Part shown: piece by piece, positions 6,220 through 13,278 of the stretch
How positions within the stretch are numbered: the first letter of the stretch is position 1
How the letters are laid out: each line of letters starts with the position of its first letter
Origin: a virus
Reading direction: 5' to 3' (one strand)
DNA: 64,000 nt
IMG/VR virus record: IMGVR_UViG_3300025132_007963
Coordinates: 1 to 64,000 of that record
Notes under the pieces: generated by a model
What the model was told of the DNA's origin: nothing
Databases searched by the model: none
What the model saw: only the letters and a program-made list of their open reading frames with translations
Made by a program: the position numbers and the translations under genes

Positions 6220-6251
6220 ATTAACTTTCCTTTCTTAATAAAATATGATTG

Positions 6252-6324
6252 TGGGCCACCCCGGACTCGAACCGGGAACCAGCGGATTAAAAGTCCGATG
6301 CGCTGCCAATTGCGCCAGTAGCCC
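6252..6324 (-). tRNA. tRNA-Lys (TTT)
   Basis: A complete cloverleaf on the minus strand: acceptor GGGCTAC pairs with GTGGCCC (one G-T), anticodon loop CTTTTAA with anticodon TTT, T-arm CCCGGTTCGAGTCCGGG. 73 bases, no encoded CCA. It reads AAA/AAG, the commonest lysine codons in this A-rich genome. Confidence 0.93.
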
Positions 6325-6374
6325 CCATGGTGGCCTTTTATCGTGACGTGCCAAGGTCACTTTTTTATTTGTAC

Positions 6375-6461
6375 CTACTTCTTTGAAGGAGGGTTGTTAT
6401 CTCTACCACCACCACTAGGGTTACCAGTAGTGGATGGCCATCCACCGTTATTGTTACTCAT
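6375..6461 (-). CDS. tiny Gly/Asn-rich protein (28 aa)
   Basis: MSNNNGGWPSTTGNPSGGGR then DNNPPSKK. The W-P-S-T-T-G-N-P-S-G-G-G-R core is a pattern I know from very short uncharacterised proteins in T4-like phages. The ATG overlaps the stop of the gene upstream (ATGA). Function unknown. Confidence 0.6.
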   Translation of the reverse strand: MSNNNGGWPSTTGNPSGGGRDNNPPSKK

Positions 6462-6553
6462 GGACTGTAATCCCAGTCTTCAAAATAACCAAAGTCTTCG
6501 TAATAATCTTCATCATCACTTCGACCGGGTACGCTACATACGAACTTATTCAT
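6458..6553 (-). CDS. tiny acidic protein (31 aa)
   Basis: ATG 6551-6553 preceded by a full GGAGG box. MNKFVCSVPGRSDDEDYYED then FGYFEDWDYSP: rich in Asp, Glu and Tyr. Its stop overlaps the ATG of the 28-residue gene. A DNA-mimic or inhibitor role is conceivable from composition but unsupported. Confidence 0.55.
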   Translation of the reverse strand: MNKFVCSVPGRSDDEDYYEDFGYFEDWDYSP

Positions 6554-6636
6554 ATTATAATCCTCCATGATTGTTAGAATAAGCGTGGTTTATTTAAAGA
6601 CAATTTCCACAAAATGTCTTGTCTATCTGCGAGTGA

Positions 6637-6759
6637 TCAGCTCCGGATAGGTTGACGAAACAGTGAGCAAATAGAACAAGGCTCTGCCCCAAACATATTT
6701 GCTATCAGTTCACCGCTTGCAAGAGCCGCTGGCTCCTGTAGGCATACGCGTTTTTCCAC
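6637..6759 (-). CDS. hypothetical protein (about 40 aa)
   Basis: The frame is open to 6825, but its upstream part lies across the promoter at 6796-6825. A GTG at 6757-6759 is the likeliest start (MEKRVCLQEPAALASGELIA), though the AGGGG box is far (13 bases). It ends with CSICSLFRQPIRS, so a small zinc site is possible. Function unknown. Confidence 0.4.
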   Translation of the reverse strand: MEKRVCLQEPAALASGELIANMFGAEPCSICSLFRQPIRS

Positions 6760-6795
6760 TTTTCTGACGGTTCCCCTTGCTATTTCGATTTGCTT

Positions 6796-6825
6796 ACTAT
6801 AGCACAAAATCCCCTTGTGCGTCAA
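6796..6825 (-). promoter_or_regulatory. sigma70-like promoter
   Basis: TTGACG (6820-6825), 18-base spacer, TATAGT (6796-6801) on the minus strand. Confidence 0.7.
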
Positions 6826-6833
6826 GTAATATT

Positions 6834-7028
6834 TTATTTAAATTCAATAATTTTTGCCTCCGTATTAAACTCTCCCCTAACGAGGAAAATCTCCGGATCA
6901 CCATCTGTAAATCTAGCCTTGACCACATGATTAATGTGTTGTGGCTGATATGTATCTGGCGCAGTCATGGTTTTGAACTCTACGACAATTCCAACTCTGC
7001 TTCCATGCTTTACCGTTTTTCCTACCAT
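6834..7028 (-). CDS. small SH3-like protein, divergent KVGDLV family
   Basis: MVGKTVKHGSRVGIVVEFKT...HVVKARFTDGDPEIFLVRGE. GIVVEF and KARFTDG align with the GIV and V.W strands of the KVGDLV proteins, but the overlap junction at the C-terminus is absent (ends AKIIEFK). The ATG overlaps the stop of 7022-7357 and has AAAGGA upstream. Confidence 0.65.
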   Translation of the reverse strand: MVGKTVKHGSRVGIVVEFKTMTAPDTYQPQHINHVVKARFTDGDPEIFLVRGEFNTEAKIIEFK

Positions 7029-7357
7029 GATATGTTCCTTTCTACATAAATATCATATTCGCAAGGATCGCCCTCACGTTGGACATCATCATCAGATTCG
7101 CCCACAATTACCATTCCAAACTCGCCGGTGTTGTCATTTAGCTGACTGAGAAAATTATTAAACAGCTCAATTTCTGGATAGCATTCATACCACTTGATGC
7201 TATCCCAGAATATCTTATTTGTATCTTTGTATTCGTTCACATCTGCATCTCTAAACAACTCCTTAAGATTTTCATTGCCAGAAAGCTCGACGTATGCCGC
7301 CAATGCTTCAAATACATTGTCATTCATACCAATACAGACTTGAGATCTATAACCCAT
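7022..7357 (-). CDS. conserved phage hypothetical protein (111 aa)
   Basis: MGYRSQVCIGMNDNVFEALA... a compact alpha/beta protein with FWDSIKWYECYPEIELFNNF and a C-terminal GMVIVGESDDD strand. I recognise this MGYRS(Q/E)V opening from uncharacterised phage proteins. AGGGG precedes the ATG, which overlaps the stop of the zinc-ribbon gene upstream. Function unknown. Confidence 0.75.
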   Translation of the reverse strand: MGYRSQVCIGMNDNVFEALAAYVELSGNENLKELFRDADVNEYKDTNKIFWDSIKWYECYPEIELFNNFLSQLNDNTGEFGMVIVGESDDDVQREGDPCEYDIYVERNISW

Positions 7358-7536
7358 TACTTACACCCCTTACACACATAACCGCCCCACTCTGGCTTTC
7401 TTGCATTAGGGAAGTATTCATTGCAATACAGGCAATCGATGCCATAGATGGTTTCACCATTATAATAACCTGTTTCTCTATCAAACTGTAGTCTATTTGA
7501 CCTTTGAATAAATCTAATTCTAGCCTTACCTGCCAT
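7357..7536 (-). CDS. zinc-ribbon protein (59 aa)
   Basis: MAGKARIRFIQRSNRLQFDR, then CLYC (about residues 36-39) and CKGC (55-58), two CxxC knuckles 15 residues apart that would bind one zinc. It overlaps both neighbours by TAATG-type junctions, so it is translated in a chain with 7022-7357 and 7536-7736. A nucleic-acid or protein adaptor role is plausible. Confidence 0.7.
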   Translation of the reverse strand: MAGKARIRFIQRSNRLQFDRETGYYNGETIYGIDCLYCNEYFPNARKPEWGGYVCKGCK

Positions 7537-7736
7537 TATCGACCTATACCCCGTGCCATACTGGTTGAACTAACATATTGATATGCACCTTTATTATAAG
7601 CTGGAGCTGTACACTTAGCCTTTCGAGCTGCTTCAATCCTAGCATTGGCAGCACCGCACTCCAAGCACGTCTTATAACCTAACGCTTTACGCTTTGGACT
7701 GTACTCTTCCCAACACTCAACACAAACGGCAACCAT
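7536..7736 (-). CDS. zinc-finger protein (66 aa)
   Basis: Two CxxC pairs, CVEC and CLEC, 16 residues apart, around SPKRKALGYKTC, then a basic helix (ARIEAARKAKC). This is a widespread but uncharacterised small phage zinc-finger type. AAAGGA precedes the ATG; the gene is coupled at both ends. Confidence 0.75.
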   Translation of the reverse strand: MVAVCVECWEEYSPKRKALGYKTCLECGAANARIEAARKAKCTAPAYNKGAYQYVSSTSMARGIGR

Positions 7737-7912
7737 TATCTATCCTTTCTTGACAGCGTGACGATATCAGTGACAATACGGTCACGTTCTTCCTTTGGAT
7801 ATGAAGACAGAATCGCTAACCTTTTGGCTTCTGGAAATTCTATTAGGTGCTCTGCTACCTTGCGTATATGTCTGGGGGTCCATTCCGATAGTCTGATATA
7901 GTTCTCCCTCAT
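7736..7912 (-). CDS. hypothetical protein (58 aa)
   Basis: MRENYIRLSEWTPRHIRKVA then HLIEFPEAKRLAIL and a charged C-terminus. AAGGAA lies upstream of the ATG, and the stop shares one base with the ATG of the next gene, as in the rest of this chain. It overlaps the 7782-7970 frame by 131 bases; by composition this frame is the more protein-like of the two in the overlap. Confidence 0.65.
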   Translation of the reverse strand: MRENYIRLSEWTPRHIRKVAEHLIEFPEAKRLAILSSYPKEERDRIVTDIVTLSRKDR

Positions 7913-7970
7913 TTAAATTTCCTTCCAATGCATTTTTAATATATTGCGCGAAGCGTTGTCTCGGGTTCAT
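7782..7970 (-). CDS. overlapping frame (62 aa) after promoter
   Basis: First ATG after the promoter at 7994-8022, with GAGGG upstream: MNPRQRFAQYIKNALEGNLN... The first 20 residues look real, but the rest overlaps 7736-7912 and has shadow-like composition. It may be a short genuine gene, or the front part of a protein joined to 7736-7912 by a frameshift. Confidence 0.4.
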   Translation of the reverse strand: MNPRQRFAQYIKNALEGNLNEGELYQTIGMDPQTYTQGSRAPNRISRSQKVSDSVFISKGRT

Positions 7971-7993
7971 GTTTTCCCTCACTTTCTTTATAC

Positions 7994-8022
7994 ATCATAC
8001 AAAATCTGGGCGATAAAATCAA
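7994..8022 (-). promoter_or_regulatory. sigma70-like promoter with upstream element
   Basis: TTGATT (8017-8022), 17-base spacer, TATGAT (7994-7999) on the minus strand. A conserved element (CTCGAAATTATTGAACTTTT) lies at about 8037-8066 and encodes the last residues and stop of the gene upstream. Confidence 0.85.
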
Positions 8023-8047
8023 GAAAAAAATGAAAAATCGTAAAAGT

Positions 8048-8236
8048 TCAATAATTTCGAGAGGTTACGAGTTCTAAACTAATTTTGTTGTGCCATAAAA
8101 CTGAACTATATCGAGTGTTCCACTTAACACAAACATCGTTATTATCGCATTTAATAATGAGACCAAAGAATTTTTTATGTACACGATCAGATATATACTT
8201 GCTTTCCCTATATCTTACAATATCACCGACTTTCAC
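8048..8236 (-). CDS. KVGDLV-family SH3-like protein (62 aa)
   Basis: GTG start at 8234-8236: MKVGDIVRYRESKYISDRVH, FFGLIIKCDNNDVCVKWNTR, ending LELVTSRNY. It overlaps the 8223-8378 gene by exactly 14 bases, and its Shine-Dalgarno (GAGG, six bases away) lies in that gene's codons. Last of a chain of four; its C-terminus runs into the conserved promoter element instead of another junction. Confidence 0.85.
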   Translation of the reverse strand: MKVGDIVRYRESKYISDRVHKKFFGLIIKCDNNDVCVKWNTRYSSVLWHNKISLELVTSRNY

Positions 8237-8378
8237 TGACTACCTCTGTATCATCCCTGTGAACTCGGTACTCTCCATCAGGGAAGAGAACATAAAACCC
8301 GAAAGGAATAATCCTAGTGATAATACCAAGGGTTAGCTGGGGTTGACTTACTTGTCTTACCAAATCACCGACGTTCAC
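8223..8378 (-). CDS. KVGDLV-family SH3-like protein (51 aa)
   Basis: Start set at GTG 8376-8378 (MNVGDLVRQVSQPQ) because GGAGG stands six bases before it inside the upstream gene. The longer frame upstream is shadow of that gene. LGIITRIIPFGFYVLFPDGE and the ending DDTEVVSESR follow the family pattern. 14-base overlaps at both ends. Confidence 0.85.
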   Translation of the reverse strand: MNVGDLVRQVSQPQLTLGIITRIIPFGFYVLFPDGEYRVHRDDTEVVSESR

Positions 8379-8541
8379 TGATAACCTCCAGTGAATCTGA
8401 ACAGTGGTTGAAATGTTCACCATTCATATCAAGCCAAGCAACTTGGCAATAGTCAATATCAACATACGTTCGGACCACAATGCCGATGGCGCGGTGCTCT
8501 TTTGGCATATCGTTGTGTGTTACCAAATCACCGACTTGCAC
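8365..8541 (-). CDS. KVGDLV-family SH3-like protein (58 aa)
   Basis: GTG 8539-8541, six bases after GGAGG: MQVGDLVTHNDMPKEHR, AIGIVVRTYVDIDYCQVAWL, ending SDSLEVISERR. The final codons hold the next ribosome-binding site and start. 14-base overlap with both neighbours. Confidence 0.85.
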   Translation of the reverse strand: MQVGDLVTHNDMPKEHRAIGIVVRTYVDIDYCQVAWLDMNGEHFNHCSDSLEVISERR

Positions 8542-8737
8542 TGATAACCTCCAGGTCATGATCCCATTCAGCTATGGTAGTACCAAGCCCATTCCACTTT
8601 ACATAGAGGACGTTACAATGATACTTACCATTGTCACCGGCTGGGCCGGTGACAATCCCTATCGTGCGGTGACGTAGATCGCCCATGGTTCGTTCGCCTA
8701 TCCACTTCACCAGACTGCCCATCTTTAGATGTTCCAT
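8528..8737 (-). CDS. KVGDLV-family SH3-like protein (69 aa), head of chain
   Basis: ATG 8735-8737 with AAGGAAG upstream; the only member of this four-gene chain with an independent start. Family layout: a charged lead-in, (K/V)(V/M)G(D/S)LV strand (MEHLKMGSLVKWIGE), a TIGIVTG strand, a VLYVKWNG strand, then WDHDLEVISASR. Predicted to be a 50-70 residue all-beta SH3/KOW-like barrel. No function is known. Such domains often bind nucleic acid or ribosomal partners, but no residue here proves it. About 21 related proteins occur in the first 19 kb. Confidence 0.85.
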   Translation of the reverse strand: MEHLKMGSLVKWIGERTMGDLRHRTIGIVTGPAGDNGKYHCNVLYVKWNGLGTTIAEWDHDLEVISASR

Positions 8738-8790
8738 CTTCTTCCTTTTCTTTAAAGAATGTTAAACCGCGTAACAACGCTGTCCAAAAA

Positions 8791-9720
8791 TCAACCACTA
8801 CTTATGATTCTCCTGTACTCAAAGAGTGCCAGTTCTTTCTTTTTACATTCTAGCATCATATCGTAATTATGTCCATAGTTTTCTACAGGATTATATATAT
8901 AATCTGAGTGTGCTTGCGGCCTAATCTTGTTATCTCGCTGTTCCTCTGCTCTAGATTCTGATAAATGCACAACAGGTACAACATCTTCTGGCCAGGTAGA
9001 CATGGCTAGAGTTAACGCTTGTTCCTCAGTCTGGCCACCTGTACAGAAACGATGGTGATGATAATCAAATACAATTGGCACACCAGTCTCTTGATGAATG
9101 TAATCGTGAAGATGCTTTGTGGACCACATGCTTGCTTTATCATCATTTTCTAGTGTCAGTCTCTTTTGGCAATTCTTATCCAGCCTCTTAAATGCTTTAC
9201 ACCAACGCTTGGCGGTGCCTTCAAAGTCTCCACCGTATGTACCACCGACATGAATATTAATCTTATTATAGTGACTGGCGTTAATAAAACCCATCATATC
9301 AAATATCTCAGAATGAGAGTTTAGCTCTTTAACTGCTTTATCAATAACACTTTGCTTTGGCGAGCCAAGTACATTAAATGGCCCAGGATGGAATGTAAGC
9401 CTTTGCCCTGTTTGGTACGCATACTCGCCCGCAATATCAAGATTGTATATAATATCATTGTAGTCGGGTAACTCCGAAAATTTGTATTCAGACATCCACG
9501 GGAAAATATCCGAAGACATGCGATAAAAATCAATACCGTTTTGATTATTCCACTTCAATATCTTTAATAGGTCTTTCACGTTTTGCAATGAAATCTCGGA
9601 TGCATATGCAATACCTTTGGATGCGAACGTTCTCTTTATCATAGACCTGTTGGTTGTAATGCGCCTAGATTTAGGAACATCAGATAGTGTCATGTTGATA
9701 CATGCATAGCCAAGTTTCAT
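8791..9720 (-). CDS. uvsE: UV DNA damage endonuclease (UvsE/UVDE)
   Basis: 309 residues, the normal bacterial UvsE length. It is a TIM-barrel enzyme that nicks DNA 5' of UV photoproducts and starts excision repair without UvrABC. Family marks visible: GYACINMTL near the N-terminus, then a TF..KG..YASE segment, WNNQNGIDFYRMSSDIFPWM (about 57-76), LTFHPGPFNVLGSP, INIHVGGTYGG, LTLENDD and FDYHHHRFCTGG, whose His, Glu and Asp residues are the expected metal ligands. ATG 9718-9720 with a weak ribosome-binding site; follows a small membrane gene. A phage-borne repair enzyme independent of light. Confidence 0.93.
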   Translation of the reverse strand: MKLGYACINMTLSDVPKSRRITTNRSMIKRTFASKGIAYASEISLQNVKDLLKILKWNNQNGIDFYRMSSDIFPWMSEYKFSELPDYNDIIYNLDIAGEYAYQTGQRLTFHPGPFNVLGSPKQSVIDKAVKELNSHSEIFDMMGFINASHYNKINIHVGGTYGGDFEGTAKRWCKAFKRLDKNCQKRLTLENDDKASMWSTKHLHDYIHQETGVPIVFDYHHHRFCTGGQTEEQALTLAMSTWPEDVVPVVHLSESRAEEQRDNKIRPQAHSDYIYNPVENYGHNYDMMLECKKKELALFEYRRIISSG

Positions 9721-9727
9721 AATTAGT

Positions 9728-9862
9728 TTATCTTTCTACGTGTTTTGTGTAAAGAAAATACAAACCTATGCCAAATGAAAAACATAGGAACGCTGCAACA
9801 AAGACTTCGATGGCACACTTAATCTCTGCTAACTGAAAATTTAATACGGATGCTTCACCCAT
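9728..9862 (-). CDS. small membrane protein (44 aa)
   Basis: MGEASVLNFQLAEIKCAIEV, then FVAAFLCFSFGIGLYFLYTKHVER: an acidic N-terminal helix and one membrane helix with a basic end. The ATG overlaps the stop of the 9855-10184 gene. Function unknown. Confidence 0.6.
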   Translation of the reverse strand: MGEASVLNFQLAEIKCAIEVFVAAFLCFSFGIGLYFLYTKHVER

Positions 9863-10184
9863 CTTGTGGCCATGGCCCTTTTATAATCTTACCAGAAGCA
9901 ATACCTTCTTCTAGGGTATCATCCTCTATCCTCTTGAGAACTTCCTTGTATTCATCAGTAATAGACCATACAACCTTTTCATCATCTTCCCCGTCGAACG
10001 AGCCTGCAACCTTGCCCTCGCATACACACGCCAGGAGAGCGCAATATGTTGTAGCTGCAGATGGATCATCTAACAGGCCCTTCTCATAAGCATTAACAAG
10101 ATCTTTTAAAATTTGTGACGCTTGTGAATCAACATTTTTTTCAATGTCTTCTCTATCTAGGCCCAATTCGTTGTCGAAAAACAT
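9855..10184 (-). CDS. acidic hypothetical protein (109 aa)
   Basis: Start set at ATG 10182-10184 (MFFDNELGLDREDIEKNVDS) after a GGAGG box. The 31 extra codons upstream cover the promoter at 10213-10240 and are rejected. Strongly acidic, helical, with YEKGLLDDPSAATTYCALLA. No family recognised. Confidence 0.7.
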   Translation of the reverse strand: MFFDNELGLDREDIEKNVDSQASQILKDLVNAYEKGLLDDPSAATTYCALLACVCEGKVAGSFDGEDDEKVVWSITDEYKEVLKRIEDDTLEEGIASGKIIKGPWPQDG

Positions 10185-10212
10185 ACTTGTAAAACCTCCA
10201 TTAGTTTTTATA

Positions 10213-10240
10213 TTATTACATTGAAACCCAAAAAAGTCAA
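10213..10240 (-). promoter_or_regulatory. sigma70-like promoter with upstream element
   Basis: TTGACT (10235-10240), 16-base spacer, TAATAA (10213-10218) on the minus strand. The conserved upstream element (CTTGAAATTATTGATTTT) lies at about 10262-10281. Confidence 0.65.
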
Positions 10241-10273
10241 TGAAAAAACACAAGATTTCAAAAATCAATAATT

Positions 10274-10450
10274 TCAAGAACTTACAGGCTTCTCTATATT
10301 ATCACAAAGCTCACTTATTGAGATCCAGATTGATTTTCTAGTTCCAAGTATTCTAACTAAGCACTTATCTTTCTTAACCATAAGAACTTTGCCATGGCCA
10401 CCTAAGTTTGGTAACCAGATCATGTTATCATTTTTATGTTTTATCTCCAT
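10274..10450 (-). CDS. small protein (58 aa), divergent KVGDLV family
   Basis: MEIKHKNDNMIWLPNLGGHG, KVLMVKKDKCLVRILGTRKS, ending CDNIEKPVSS. The order of short beta strands fits the KVGDLV family loosely. It starts inside the end of the 10434-10748 gene (17-base overlap) and stops inside the conserved promoter element. Too short for most gene finders. Confidence 0.6.
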   Translation of the reverse strand: MEIKHKNDNMIWLPNLGGHGKVLMVKKDKCLVRILGTRKSIWISISELCDNIEKPVSS

Positions 10451-10748
10451 GCAGCCTTCTTACGTTCTTTAAAAAATCTTTTGCTTTCTTTGGTACGTGA
10501 CCGGGTTTAACTCTCTCTATTATATCTAAACTTGGTTCGCAAAACTCACCGTTATCAGGCAAATATATTAATGGCTTACCAAAACCAACATCTACCCTAA
10601 CAACAATGCCCAAATTACCTTTTGCTTCATAATCAAAGACATCATAGCTCTCTGTAAACTTAACCATCTCTCCACGTACTAAAAATTCTTCTTGTTTAAT
10701 AGCTAGGTTTGACACTTTCGATAGTTTCCTTTTTGTAAAAGTCTCCAT
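10434..10748 (-). CDS. KVGDLV-family protein with N-terminal extension (104 aa)
   Basis: METFTKRKLSKVSNLAIKQE precedes the family core: VRGEMVKFTESYDV, LGIVVRVDVGFGKPLIYLPD, then LDIIERVKPGHVPKK and a basic tail. The ATG (10746-10748) overlaps the 10703-10912 gene by 46 bases. An ATG in the core is an alternative start but its GGAGAG box is too close. Confidence 0.7.
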   Translation of the reverse strand: METFTKRKLSKVSNLAIKQEEFLVRGEMVKFTESYDVFDYEAKGNLGIVVRVDVGFGKPLIYLPDNGEFCEPSLDIIERVKPGHVPKKAKDFLKNVRRLHGDKT

Positions 10749-10912
10749 CTTCTACCATTCCACCAATTGATTTGCCCTATCTTATTTAAGACCAAGACAT
10801 CTCCCAAATGAGGATTAACTCTTAATACAACACCGTGGTCTAAAAGCTCCTCATCGAAAGTAGAATTTTGTATCAGATAACAGACAACTAAATCACCTTT
10901 CTCTATATGCAC
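10703..10912 (-). CDS. KVGDLV-family SH3-like protein (69 aa)
   Basis: GTG 10910-10912: MHIEKGDLVVCYLIQN, HGVVLRVNPHLGDVLVLNKI, WWNGRRWRLLQKGN. Family pattern without the usual LEVISESR end. Ribosome-binding site weak; the gene follows the VWA gene by 21 bases. Confidence 0.7.
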   Translation of the reverse strand: MHIEKGDLVVCYLIQNSTFDEELLDHGVVLRVNPHLGDVLVLNKIGQINWWNGRRWRLLQKGNYRKCQT

Positions 10913-10933
10913 ATAACTAATTAGCTACCAGAG

Positions 10934-12121
10934 CTACTCAATAGCAATGATTCTCTCGTTGGTCGAGAAGTACGGACGGCTAGCATGTTCTGGTGTAGTC
11001 ATCCACATACGCTGACACTTACTAGCCTTTGGTTTTGGAGCGTACAGATCTGTTAGCACAATGTGGCCATCGAATTCGCGATCATTCACATAATCAGTCG
11101 GTGGATTAAAATCAGTACCACCACACATAACACGCTCCCAGCTGCGTCTTTCGCCCTTCTTCCAAGTGTAAACGAGACTTTCATCCACCTTGGTATCAAA
11201 AGGGATGACTGTGAATTCTGCCAGAGCTGAGAGCTTGTTTAGCTCAGCAAAAAACTTAGCTAGCATAACATCATCAACAGACCCAGACTGATCAATACTA
11301 ATTGCAACCTTAGCAACTCGATTAATCTTACGGCCAGGATGTACATATGCATAACGTCGATTAATTCTCTTGATTGAAGATGTCTTGTTGGACCTCTGAG
11401 ACGTCTTGATAAAGTAACGCAATACTTTTTTCCAGTCTACCTTTGTCTGTAGACTATCCATAATTTTACGTTTACACTCTGATGTAACACTGCCCCAGTT
11501 TCTATTCTTTGATGCTGTCTCGGCAGCAGACTTAACAATTTCCTTAAGTCGTTCCTTCGCTATCTCCTTTACCTGTGCATCAGTCTCACCCCAACCTGAG
11601 TGATCATCCAGTGGCTCCATACCGCTAGTAGGCTCTGAGCTATCATCCGGGTCACCATCACCAGAACCACCACTACTCTCAAAGTCTTCTGGCAGGTTTT
11701 CCATATACCATTCAGCAGACATGCCGGATGGTAAATCTTCAAATGGAGTGCCTTCTTTGCCTGGAATCAGGCCACCTTCTGGTAAATTGTTAAGGTGACT
11801 ATTGATTGCAAGATCTGTAGCGATATTCCATCGCTTAGTCATCTTGCCTTCTGGCATTCTCTCAGTCACATGCATGAAGATAATGTGGTAAAACTCATGC
11901 TTCAAAACATCTAGTCTCTCAAGGTCATTAAGACCGCCGAAGAACTCTGGATTATAGAACATCTCAAACTGAGCTGTATCAGGATTGACCCTAACACCGG
12001 CAGTAGGGATGCTCAATGAGACACGCTTATCGATACGACGCGAGATAGCTGCAAAGAAAGGCTCTTCCATTAAGAGCCTAGCGGTATGCATATTGAGATT
12101 GAAATCAGTATTAGCCTTCAT
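10934..12121 (-). CDS. VWA-like protein with metallopeptidase-type N-terminus
   Basis: 395 residues from ATG 12119-12121. An N-terminal domain has HEFYHIIFMH (HExxH zinc-peptidase motif, about residues 78-87) and WNIATDLAINSHL, as in the putative metallopeptidase domain of the DUF2201 family. A Ser/Asp/Gly-rich linker follows, then a VWA-like domain with VAISIDQSGSVDD (DxSGS metal site) and a CGGTDF motif. Such proteins pair with MoxR-type AAA ATPases, and the ATPase gene indeed overlaps the start by 11 bases. Known of the families: MoxR-VWA pairs remodel or insert metals into partner proteins. The phage substrate is unknown. Confidence 0.85.
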   Translation of the reverse strand: MKANTDFNLNMHTARLLMEEPFFAAISRRIDKRVSLSIPTAGVRVNPDTAQFEMFYNPEFFGGLNDLERLDVLKHEFYHIIFMHVTERMPEGKMTKRWNIATDLAINSHLNNLPEGGLIPGKEGTPFEDLPSGMSAEWYMENLPEDFESSGGSGDGDPDDSSEPTSGMEPLDDHSGWGETDAQVKEIAKERLKEIVKSAAETASKNRNWGSVTSECKRKIMDSLQTKVDWKKVLRYFIKTSQRSNKTSSIKRINRRYAYVHPGRKINRVAKVAISIDQSGSVDDVMLAKFFAELNKLSALAEFTVIPFDTKVDESLVYTWKKGERRSWERVMCGGTDFNPPTDYVNDREFDGHIVLTDLYAPKPKASKCQRMWMTTPEHASRPYFSTNERIIAIE

Positions 12122-13160
12122 TCTTTTCACCACCAAGAATTTCTACCAAAAAGTCTACAATACCTTCTGCGCCGTGCAGCTTGATTGTGTTCTTCATTTC
12201 ACCATTGCCAAGAACAGTCCACAGCTTCATTGCAACCTCAGATGGTAAAGAGGTAAAGTACTTTGCCAGGTTATCAATCTGCTCTTCAGGAAGTTCTTCC
12301 TGAAAAGAATCTGCAGCATCAAACTTCTCAATCAAAGCAGTGTGATCATTGATACCAAATGATTGAACTTTTGAAAAGTCACCCTTGATCAAGATATCCT
12401 CTGGCGTAACTTGCCTATCATAATTGGCAATAAAATCATTGAAGGCAACTGCAGCCTCTAAACCAACGAATGCAGCTGACAAATTAAACAACGTAGGGCT
12501 AGCCTCTTGCAATAGATCTGCGGACTGCAGACACGTGTTTAGGCGCTCCCATGACCGTCGAGAAGGGTAAACCTTGTTTGGTTCAAAGTCTTCATTGTGC
12601 TCAAGATGAGAACGATTATTGTTGATAAAATCCCACACTTCCTTACCAACATTATCCTTAGCCCATGACAACCAATCCTCGACCGATGGCTCAATATCAA
12701 ATACAGTCCAGCGATCAAGCTCGGCGGGATCCATCTCACCGACTTGATATTGCTCGCCATGTTCACCACCATTGACAGCAGCAAAGATTTGAGTGTCAGG
12801 ATGCAATACATGGCCATTGAGCTTGCGGCTATCTGTTAGCTCAAAGATACCCTGGCGAACCTCTAGCGTTGCACGGTCAATCTCATCAAGAAATAGAATG
12901 ACGGGGTTATCGCATGCATGCTTAAACCAATCTGGTGGGTTAAAGCGAGTGCTATTGCCCTCGATAACAGGAAGGCCAACCAAGTCACCCTCAGTCATCT
13001 GGGAAGCACGGCGCTCAATAACAGTCATGTTAACTATATCAGCGTACTGATACACAACCGTAGACTTACCGATACCGTGGCGCCCACGAAGCAAAACTGG
13101 TTTGCGGACATCAGTCACGAAACCGACAATATTTGTAAACGTCTTGAAGTCAACTGCCAT
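12111..13160 (-). CDS. MoxR-family AAA+ ATPase
   Basis: 349 residues. Walker A GRHGIGKST (about residues 26-34), Walker B VILFLDEIDRA, sensor segment FAAVNGG and an arginine-bearing ELDRW. The front 200 residues are the MoxR/CbbQ-type ATPase; the rest is a helical lid. AAGGAG precedes the ATG, and the promoter at 13212-13240 lies just upstream. It forms a two-gene operon with the VWA/HExxH protein, so it probably acts as a chaperone for one specific target. Confidence 0.9.
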   Translation of the reverse strand: MAVDFKTFTNIVGFVTDVRKPVLLRGRHGIGKSTVVYQYADIVNMTVIERRASQMTEGDLVGLPVIEGNSTRFNPPDWFKHACDNPVILFLDEIDRATLEVRQGIFELTDSRKLNGHVLHPDTQIFAAVNGGEHGEQYQVGEMDPAELDRWTVFDIEPSVEDWLSWAKDNVGKEVWDFINNNRSHLEHNEDFEPNKVYPSRRSWERLNTCLQSADLLQEASPTLFNLSAAFVGLEAAVAFNDFIANYDRQVTPEDILIKGDFSKVQSFGINDHTALIEKFDAADSFQEELPEEQIDNLAKYFTSLPSEVAMKLWTVLGNGEMKNTIKLHGAEGIVDFLVEILGGEKNEG

Positions 13161-13211
13161 GATGTTTCTCCTTTTTTGAATGGCTAAGTTTTTCGTTCAA
13201 CATCTAAAGTA

Positions 13212-13240
13212 AGTATCCCATAGACCGGGACAAAAATCAA
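13212..13240 (-). promoter_or_regulatory. sigma70-like promoter with upstream element
   Basis: TTGATT (13235-13240), 17-base spacer, GATACT (13212-13217) on the minus strand; conserved element (TTGAAATTATTGAGCTTTTA) at about 13256-13280. Confidence 0.8.
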
Positions 13241-13278
13241 TAACTTTTTTAAAAATCGTAAAAGCTCAATAATTTCAA

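Noticed and set aside
8379-8423. Longer N-terminus (MVNISTTVQIHWRLSV) of the 8223-8378 gene
   Set aside because: This part is the shadow of the upstream gene's last codons; the GTG after GGAGG inside the junction is the consistent start in all five junctions.
8223-8541. CRISPR-like spaced repeats
   Set aside because: The repeated strings are gene junctions 130-190 bases apart with coding sequence between them, not short spacers; no cas genes.
10185-10277. 31-codon extension of the 9855-10184 gene with a hydrophobic start
   Set aside because: Looks like a signal peptide but overlaps the promoter at 10213-10240; the ATG at 10184 has GGAGG upstream.
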